Of a DNA stretch of 38,996 bases, positions 33,991 through 38,996 are shown piece after piece. Both the position numbers and the translations under genes were made by a program. The notes below the pieces were generated by a model. The model saw nothing but the letters and a program-made list of their open reading frames with translations. It was not told the origin of the DNA and made no database searches. Source of the stretch: an uncultured Methylobacter sp. (lineage in GTDB: Bacteria; Pseudomonadota; Gammaproteobacteria; Methylococcales; Methylomonadaceae); the NCBI GenBank assembly GCA_903832775.1, contig CAILCX010000168.1:1-38996 (forward strand), read 5' to 3'. The stretch's first letter is position 1; every line of letters starts with the position of its first letter.

Positions 33991-36570
33991 TCAAACCATT
34001 TTCTTAAGCCGATAAAGTAAATCCAACGCTTGTCTTGGGCTGAGTTCATCCGGATTCATATCTTCAAGAAGACCTACGGCAGGATGACATTCCATTCCGG
34101 AAAACAAATCCAGTTGATTTACACCGGATATGGCCTGTTGTTCTGTATAGGCGTGATCTTCCAAATGCCGCAATTTGGTTTTTGCCTTTTCAATGACCGA
34201 GCGCGGGACACCTGCAAGGGAGGCAACTTGCAAGCCATAGCTTTGACTCGCAGGACCGTCTTTAACCGCATGCAAGAAAATAATTTTGTCGCCATGTTCC
34301 ATCGCATCCAAATGTACGTTATGGATGGTTTTTTGTTCGTCGGGTAAGGTGGTTAATTCAAAATAATGCGTAGCAAATAAGGTAAACGCCTTGGTTTCTT
34401 TAGCCAGATGGTCCGCGCAAGCGTAAGCTAAAGACAAGCCGTCAAAGGTACTGGTTCCGCGACCGATTTCATCCATTAAAATCAGGCTCTTTGAGGTGGC
34501 GTTATGCAGGATGTTGGCTGTTTCGGACATTTCAACCATAAACGTAGAGCGACCACTGGATAAATCATCGGATGCGCCAATACGGGTAAAAACTTTATCG
34601 ATGGGCCCGCAAGTTAAGGATTTTGCGGGAACATAACAGCCGATATGGGCAATTAAAACAATCAGAGCGGCTTGGCGCATGTAAGTTGATTTACCTCCCA
34701 TGTTTGGACCGGTAATTACTAGCATTCTTCGTTGACTGGAAAATGATAAATCATTGGGCACAAACGGAATTTCGGAAACCTGTTCGACAACTAAATGTCG
34801 GCCAGCTTCAATGTTGATACCAGGCTTATCAAGTAGCGTCGGTTGGGATAAATTTAAAGTCTCGGCGCGTTCGGCAAAGTTGACCAGTACATCAAGTTCA
34901 GCCAGTGCGGCAGCGCACTGTTGCAATCGGATTAACGAAGCGGCGATGATGTTTAGCAGTTCTTCATACAAAGTTTTTTCAAAAGATAATGATTTTTCCT
35001 TGGCGCTAAGCACCTTATCTTCAAACGCCTTTAATTCTTCGGTAATATAACGTTCGGCTCCTTTTAATGTTTGTTTGCGGAGGTAATGGGCCGGGACTTT
35101 TTCCGAATGCAGATTGGATATTTCAATATAGTAACCATGCACGCGGTTGTAATTGACCTTTAGCGTGCTGATGCCGGTCGCCGCTTTTTCGCGGTTTTCC
35201 ATATCAATCAGGAACTGGTCAGCGTTCTGACTTAAGTTACGTAAATCATCCAGCTCCTGATGATAGCCGGGCGCGATTACGCCACCGTCCCGGATAAGCA
35301 CCGGCGGATTGTCGATAATTGCGGATTGCAAAAGCGAAAACATTTCGGGATGTTCGCCAATCTGCTCGCATAACTGGGCCAGTTGTGGATTATCACCGCC
35401 AGTCAATGTACTTTGCAGGCTCGGTAAGATCTCAAGTGTGTTGCGCAATACCAGTAAATCGCGAGGACGTGCCGATTTTAAAGCGATGCGGGAACTGATC
35501 CGTTCGATATCACCGACTTGCCGAAGTTGGGTCTGGATGTCGCGATACAACAGCACATTAAGCAGGGTATCGATACAAGCATAGCGGTTGTTAAGTATGT
35601 TGTGATCGCGTAATGGCCGGTTAATCCAGCGTCTTAAGCAACGACTGCCCATCGCCGTTGACGTTTTGTCCAGCACACCAAACAGCGTATATTGCAGTTG
35701 CCCTGACGGGTGATAATCCAGCTCAAGATTACGGCGACTGGAAGCATCCAATAAAATACTGTCATCGCTACTCTCTGTGCGAATGCCTTGAATATGGGGC
35801 AGGGCGCTTTGCTGGGTGTCTTTAACATATTGCAGTAAACCACCGGCAGCCGCGATAGCAATGGGCAGGTCTTCACAGCCGTAGCCTTTTAAATCATGGG
35901 TGTTAAACTGCTTTAAAACCAGTTGTCGCGCGCTTTCCGCCTCAAAATGCCAAGGTGGTCTTCTGACCAAACCGCTGCGCTGTTTTAAACTTGAAAGCAC
36001 CGGCCAGTCTTCACTAAACAATAGTTCGGCAGGATTTAGACGGCCTATTTCACTTAATAATTGCGCTTCCGAATCAACCTGTTGTAAAACAAAGCGACCA
36101 CTGGTTAGATCAAGGCTGGCGATGCCGTATTTTGATTCCACAGCCGAGCTTGGGAACGAACACAGGGCGACCAATAAATTATCTTTCTTATCTTCCAGCA
36201 ACGCTTCATCAGTGACCGTACCCGGCGTTACGATGCGCACCACTTTACGTTCGACCGGGCCCTTTGATGTTGCCGGATCGCCGATTTGTTCGCACAATGC
36301 CACCGATTCGCCATGTCTTAACAATTTGGCAAGATAGCCTTCAGCCGCGTGATAAGGAATGCCGGCCATGGGTATTGGCAGTCCGCCCGATTGGCCGCGA
36401 CTGGTTAAAGTAATATTCAGCAGTTGCGAGGCTTTTTTCGCGTCATCGAAAAACAGTTCGTAAAAGTCACCCATGCGGTAAAACAACAAGGTGTCGGGAT
36501 GGTCTGCCTTGATGCGAAAAAATTGCTGCATCATCGGTGTGTGATTTTTTGTTAAATCTTCTTTAGGCAT
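33991..36570 (-). CDS. mutS: DNA mismatch repair protein MutS
   Basis: 859 residues (E. coli 853). The mismatch-reading F36-Y-E38 motif is in [13 protein letters not shown]. The ATPase Walker [15 protein letters not shown], lies near residue 620, and the C-terminal [14 protein letters not shown] and [16 protein letters not shown] blocks complete the ABC/MutS domain. It recognises base mismatches and recruits MutL. No truncation or frameshift. On the gene's upstream side, cinA lies 2.4 kb away on the opposite strand, the standard gammaproteobacterial neighbourhood, here interrupted by an accessory island. Confidence 0.97.
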   Translation of the reverse strand: MPKEDLTKNHTPMMQQFFRIKADHPDTLLFYRMGDFYELFFDDAKKASQLLNITLTSRGQSGGLPIPMAGIPYHAAEGYLAKLLRHGESVALCEQIGDPATSKGPVERKVVRIVTPGTVTDEALLEDKKDNLLVALCSFPSSAVESKYGIASLDLTSGRFVLQQVDSEAQLLSEIGRLNPAELLFSEDWPVLSSLKQRSGLVRRPPWHFEAESARQLVLKQFNTHDLKGYGCEDLPIAIAAAGGLLQYVKDTQQSALPHIQGIRTESSDDSILLDASSRRNLELDYHPSGQLQYTLFGVLDKTSTAMGSRCLRRWINRPLRDHNILNNRYACIDTLLNVLLYRDIQTQLRQVGDIERISSRIALKSARPRDLLVLRNTLEILPSLQSTLTGGDNPQLAQLCEQIGEHPEMFSLLQSAIIDNPPVLIRDGGVIAPGYHQELDDLRNLSQNADQFLIDMENREKAATGISTLKVNYNRVHGYYIEISNLHSEKVPAHYLRKQTLKGAERYITEELKAFEDKVLSAKEKSLSFEKTLYEELLNIIAASLIRLQQCAAALAELDVLVNFAERAETLNLSQPTLLDKPGINIEAGRHLVVEQVSEIPFVPNDLSFSSQRRMLVITGPNMGGKSTYMRQAALIVLIAHIGCYVPAKSLTCGPIDKVFTRIGASDDLSSGRSTFMVEMSETANILHNATSKSLILMDEIGRGTSTFDGLSLAYACADHLAKETKAFTLFATHYFELTTLPDEQKTIHNVHLDAMEHGDKIIFLHAVKDGPASQSYGLQVASLAGVPRSVIEKAKTKLRHLEDHAYTEQQAISGVNQLDLFSGMECHPAVGLLEDMNPDELSPRQALDLLYRLKKMV

Positions 36571-36724
36571 TTGATTTTAATGGAATTTAATTTTTAACTT
36601 GCAGGTTATTCAGAATTTAAGGCGTAATGTTAGCGTAGCATTAACCCTTGTTACACCCGCATAGGCTTATTTACACTCTGCATTTTGCCGTAACTTTTAT
36701 TACTATAATTAAAAAACCTACGCC
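36571..36724. other. 154-bp gap upstream of mutS, left edge of accessory island
   Basis: No gene. It must contain the mutS promoter on the minus strand. I see no tRNA or obvious attachment site flanking the adjacent integrase remnant. Confidence 0.3.
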
Positions 36725-37159
36725 ATGAACTTTGATGCCCGCACCGCAAAAGCCCTCACACCTGGGCAACATATTATCATTAGTGATTACCCTGGACTTA
36801 GATTAGTCGCATCTGCAAAGGTGCGAACATGGATATATCGATACAAAAGCCCTGTTGATAAACGTATGAGACAAATAGCTATCGGACATTAGCCTTCCAT
36901 GTCTTTTCCTGCTGCCATTGTCGCTTGGGAGCAATTAAAAATCCAGCGTGATAATGATATCGATCCTGCGCTTGAGGCAAAGCAAGAACGAAATAACCAA
37001 CGTGAAGCTGTCGAGAAGCAACACAAAGCTGGCAAAGAAGAAGCATATACGCTAAGGATATTATGTGATGACTATTTGAATGGACACATAAACCGAAATC
37101 GTGCGCCAAAAGGCGCAATCAACGCTCTTGATAAACTTTTTCATGATTGCGACTCCTGA
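36725..37159 (+). pseudogene. Broken tyrosine-type integrase: in-frame amber stop and missing catalytic domain
   Basis: The frame from the ATG at 36725 begins MNFDARTAKALTPGQHIIIS with GLRLVASAKVRTWIYRYKSP, typical of the N-terminal arm-binding domain (DUF4102) of phage/island integrases. It stops at TAG 36890-36892 after RQIAIGH, then continues in the same frame: PSMSFPAAIVAWEQLKIQRD, where relatives read GxYPxMSLAEAR. One nonsense mutation therefore interrupts a protein that would be 143+ residues here. It ends at a TGA at 37157-37159 after FHDCDS, far short of ~400 residues; the core-binding and R..HxxR..Y catalytic parts are absent. The gene is certainly inactive as an integrase. Confidence 0.85.
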
Positions 37160-37464
37160 TAATACTAAAGTTTTTAGGATTGTTTGCTTTGGAATGTACT
37201 TAAAACACTTGAGTCATCCTGCTCCAATGTCATTAAGTTAAGGGAATTTAATATACAGTGGGAGTGGCTTTAGCCACGAGTGCTTGACTAAAGCCACGCC
37301 CACGATGCCGGTCTGGGTTTGCAACCCTGACCGAAACGTTTGGATGCCCCCAATAATTTTCTAAACGTTAGGAACGAGGTTACAAACCCCGTCCCACATG
37401 AAGCAAAGCGGAATCGAAGATTTACAACGCGCCGAGTCCTTGATTACACTAGGTTTGATCGAGG
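37160..37464. other. Palindrome-rich 305-bp stretch between integrase remnant and vapC
   Basis: No gene is called. The following separate inverted repeats occupy 37258-37396 (see the repeat entry). A short plus-strand frame (38 aa from ATG 37398) runs antisense to the end of vapC and has no family character. Confidence 0.4.
37258..37396. repeat. Cluster of dispersed-repeat-like palindromes
   Basis: Arms GTGGGAGTGGCTTTAG (37258-37273) and CTAAAGCCACGCCCAC (37288-37303) match at 15 of 16 positions with a 14-base loop. GGTCTGGGTT/AACCCTGACC (37310-37319, 37323-37332) pair with one T-T mismatch. AACGTTTGG (37335-37343) and CTAAACGTT (37361-37369) pair with one mismatch. A GAGGTTACAAACCCC arc follows (37376-37390). 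These look like three adjacent palindromic insertions that accumulated in a decaying region. No terminal duplication was identified. Confidence 0.6.
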
Positions 37465-37869
37465 CTACTCGACCTTGCTATCGCAAAGGATCAATTTTTT
37501 GGGGAAATAAATGACATCTGGTAAGCCTTGAAAATGATCATCGGCTGTTATTAGTGGCACATTACTTTGTCTGGCCGAAGCATAAATAATGGCATCCGCG
37601 AAGGATAATCGATACTGTAAAGCCATGTCGACTGCGAAAAGTGCTAACCCAGTATTCAAAGATAATACACGGCCGTGCTCAGTCAAAGCGATAACTTCCA
37701 TAGCCTTAACTTCCCCTTTTTCTCGCTTTGACCATTTGTACAGTTCAAATTGCAGGGTGGTTGGTACTAAAATCTCAGCAGGATTTTTTAAATAGGGCTC
37801 AAAAGAATCTGCCAAAACACCATCTGTTAACCATTCAATCCAGCCGCAGGTATCAACCAAGCAAACCAT
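37465..37869 (-). CDS. vapC: VapC-type PIN-domain toxin (RNase)
   Basis: 134 residues of the PIN fold. All four metal-binding acids are in place: D6 (VCLVDTCGW), E42 (LQFELYKW), D92 (SFADAIIYA) and D110 (LITADDHF). VapC proteins cut tRNA or rRNA and are neutralised by VapB. The start ATG overlaps the antitoxin's stop by one base (TAATG at 37869), the usual gene arrangement. The family gives no clue to its own RNA target. It lies in the mutS-cinA island and may stabilise it. Confidence 0.9.
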   Translation of the reverse strand: MVCLVDTCGWIEWLTDGVLADSFEPYLKNPAEILVPTTLQFELYKWSKREKGEVKAMEVIALTEHGRVLSLNTGLALFAVDMALQYRLSFADAIIYASARQSNVPLITADDHFQGLPDVIYFPKKLILCDSKVE

Positions 37870-38078
37870 TAAATTCTATCCTGATGGTCTCTATAATGAC
37901 TGGGGTCACAATCTTTAAAACTACCTCTGGCCTCTTTTAATGAGCGAACCGGCACGAGCTCAATCATATTACCTTTGGTGATAAGGGTAAACTGTTGACC
38001 CGCTTTGAGATCCAGTTCATCACGAATAGCCTTAGGGATCGCCAATTGGAATTTACTGGATAATTTTACCGAATTCAT
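37869..38078 (-). CDS. vapB: AbrB/SpoVT-type VapB antitoxin
   Basis: 69 residues. The N-terminal swapped-hairpin AbrB fold is recognised by MNSVKLSSKFQLAIPKAIRDELDLKAGQQFTLI (by position, 1-33). The C-terminal tail (50-69, SLKEARGSFKDCDPSHYRDHQDRI) is charged and would wrap VapC. The ATG at 38078 has AGAGG 7 bases upstream. AbrB-fold antitoxins usually bind palindromes at their own promoter; a small one may lie in 38079-38110, but I did not settle on a site. Confidence 0.88.
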   Translation of the reverse strand: MNSVKLSSKFQLAIPKAIRDELDLKAGQQFTLITKGNMIELVPVRSLKEARGSFKDCDPSHYRDHQDRI

Positions 38079-38592
38079 AATGGCCTCTTTATTTATCGAT
38101 CAGGAAAAAGTAAAAATCATAATGCTAGGCACTGATTTAAGCAAATTTTCATTTTTTCGCTTAAGCTCTAAAAGGTCTTATTTCGGCCTACTAGGCTAAT
38201 CGTGGTACGTCCCTTATTAACCTTCTTATTAACCTTGGAGTAACCTTGGAGGGACAGTGCATCGATTTCGCAGATAAGAAGACTATCTTCGCGGTCGGTC
38301 ATCATGATTGGGTTTTCCTGTAATTATTCATTTTTCGGTCTAACGCAAACTTTTTGTATAACTAGAAATAGGGGACGTACCTAGAAATAGGGGACGTACC
38401 ACGTTTATATTTTTAAAGGTGATTAACCGGAAGTGTAGATTAATAACTGTGTTTTTTACCACCCAAGCGGGTTGGGGTGTCTCAAACGTTTAATATTGCA
38501 ACTATCGTTGAAAAGTAGCCTCGATAAAACGAAGTGGAATAAAGAGAGTAGGTAAACCGTGGTCTGTCCCTTTTTATTCTCTCTTTTTATTC
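38079..38592. other. 514-bp repeat-rich stretch between vapB and the toxin remnant
   Basis: The clearest element is the 203-bp inverted-repeat unit at 38201-38403 (listed separately). A 45-codon minus-strand frame inside and beyond it (38168-38305, with AGGA 9 bases upstream) was considered but not called. Around 38500-38590 come further short repeats (TTTTTATTCTC twice, 38570-38593) and a TGGTCTGTCCC resembling the terminal repeat TGGTACGTCCC. No real gene is visible. Confidence 0.4.
38201..38403. repeat. 203-bp MITE-like element with 13-bp perfect inverted ends and a tandem 19-mer
   Basis: Ends CGTGGTACGTCCC (38201-38213) and GGGACGTACCACG (38391-38403) are perfect inverted repeats. Next to the right end the 19-mer CTAGAAATAGGGGACGTAC occurs twice in tandem (38362-38380, 38381-38399). 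There is no transposase frame inside, so it is non-autonomous or decayed. The motif resembles repeats associated with REP-type transposases, though a copy-number search is needed to prove it. Confidence 0.65.
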
Positions 38593-38757
38593 TCACAGTT
38601 CCATACGAATAAGTGCGGTCGCAATCTTGGCGGCGGCCTGCGCATCCAGGTCATTAAACCAATCCGCAAAAGGGCTGCTTCCATTTTCATATTCATCGCC
38701 ACAAAGCGGCCAGTCGCGACCGTCAGTTGATGACTGCTGTCTTTCGCTAAAAGTCAA
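38593..38757 (-). pseudogene. Truncated HigB/Gp49-like addiction-module toxin remnant
   Basis: The minus-strand frame reads ...SSPFADWFNDLDAQAAAKIA then TALIRMEL and stops at TGA 38593-38595. Intact relatives read PFADWF..LD..A.AK...AL.RME-Q-GN-followed by a further ~55 residues with the catalytic R/Y/H. The reading frame breaks right at RME, where a TTTTTATTCTC repeat begins, so the gene lost its C-terminal half. It lacks an ATG start; the TTG at 38757 was used as the left limit, but the family's normal N-terminus is also missing. Inactive remnant of a toxin-antitoxin locus. Confidence 0.6.
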
Positions 38758-38939
38758 TACTACAGTCAGCTTACATGTTTTCTGATAATATGGCGTAGCT
38801 TTTAGCGTAATGTTTATTTTTTTAAATAAAAAGCTTATTTATTACAAAGGTATGGTTGCATCATCGGAGTGTGCTGGTCGGTGGTTTTTTGTTTTATACT
38901 CATGGGTGTATTTTATCCGAAGTCGCACGAGGTCACATC

Positions 38940-38996
38940 ATGGAGTCTGAATTATTTAAGTTGGCCGAGCAACTGGGGCGTTATTTAAAAGCCAAC
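38940..38996 (+). CDS. CinA/PncC (nicotinamide-nucleotide amidohydrolase), N-terminus only (runs off window)
   Basis: The ATG at 38940 begins MESELFKLAEQLGRYLKAN, like the N-terminus of the CinA C-terminal domain protein (E. coli YgaD/PncC: MTDSELMQLSEQVGQALKARG). GAGG lies upstream of the start (38929-38932). The enzyme hydrolyses NMN amide, recycling pyridine nucleotides. mutS-cinA-recA is a common order in gammaproteobacteria, which supports the call. Only 19 codons are in view. Confidence 0.7.
   Translation, partial: MESELFKLAEQLGRYLKAN

Noticed and set aside
36571-36724. tRNA attachment site for the integrase
   Set aside because: No cloverleaf or CCA-end tRNA pattern was visible near the broken integrase.
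37398-37514. 38-codon plus-strand frame (MKQSGIEDLQRAESL...)
   Set aside because: Antisense to vapC for much of its length, no family, no clear ribosome binding site.
38168-38305. 45-codon minus-strand frame (MMTDREDSLLICEIDALSLQ...)
   Set aside because: It has AGGA upstream, but runs through the repeat end of the MITE-like element and matches no family; kept as a note under the 203-bp element.
37258-38403. CRISPR array
   Set aside because: Repeats are palindromes with different arms or a tandem 19-mer without spacers, so not CRISPR.

Overview
This window reads as a chromosomal segment of a gammaproteobacterium. The main evidence is gene order: rpsB-tsf-pyrH-frr-uppS-cdsA-dxr-rseP on the minus strand with map and glnD diverging from it, and mutS near cinA (pncC). 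The style of the suf cluster and the dispersed palindromes would suit a methanotroph-like lineage (Methylococcales), but no gene here proves that, so the order-level guess is weak.

Layout. 1-119: left-edge remnant of a helix-turn-helix transposase-like gene. 287-2038: multi-membrane-span glycosyltransferase-like protein fused to a C-terminal NPCBM carbohydrate-binding domain. 2380-10623 (minus): translation and envelope housekeeping block (rpsB, tsf, pyrH, frr, uppS, cdsA, dxr, rseP), with a DsbC-type disulfide isomerase at its end followed by a strong terminator. 10926-14501 (plus): map and glnD. 14602-21316 (minus): a YajR-like MFS exporter, an M91-like metallopeptidase, a VC2487-family glycosyltransferase coupled to a PAP2 phosphatase, an alpha/beta hydrolase coupled to an M14 peptidase, and a 49-residue membrane peptide. 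21488-25878 (plus): a P2-type ATPase resembling Na+,K+-ATPases, an RlpA-like protein and a DHH phosphoesterase. 25942-33842 (minus): the iron-sulfur (SUF) locus, in transcription order regulator, sufB, sufC, sufD, sufS, sufU, rsmJ and a Rieske ferredoxin, with a Uma2 nuclease-like gene inserted antisense between sufD and sufS. 33991-36570: mutS. 36571-38939: an accessory island between mutS and cinA, holding a broken integrase, a VapBC toxin-antitoxin pair, a HigB-like toxin remnant and several palindromic repeats. 38940-end: start of cinA.

How the genes fit together. The rpsB block supplies ribosomal protein S2, EF-Ts, UMP kinase, ribosome recycling factor, and the undecaprenyl, CDP-diacylglycerol and MEP-pathway enzymes. 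RseP connects it to envelope stress. The SUF locus would build Fe-S clusters on the SufBCD scaffold from sulfur mobilised by SufS/SufU. Its first gene encodes an IscR/Rrf2-type regulator, and a promoter just upstream overlaps a GACTAAAATAGTC palindrome that matches the core of type-1 IscR sites, so autoregulation by Fe-S status is likely.

I found no tRNA, rRNA, CRISPR array or intact prophage. The strongest points for a second look are the suf regulator operator, the antisense Uma2 insertion in the suf operon, the multi-branched palindrome that supplies the rsmJ start codon, the four ATGTTTCA boxes ahead of the Rieske gene, the GT-NPCBM fusion, the Na+,K+-ATPase-like pump and the decayed mutS-cinA island. 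No clearly new multi-gene system stands out; the uncharacterised envelope cluster at 17537-21053 is the best candidate for one.
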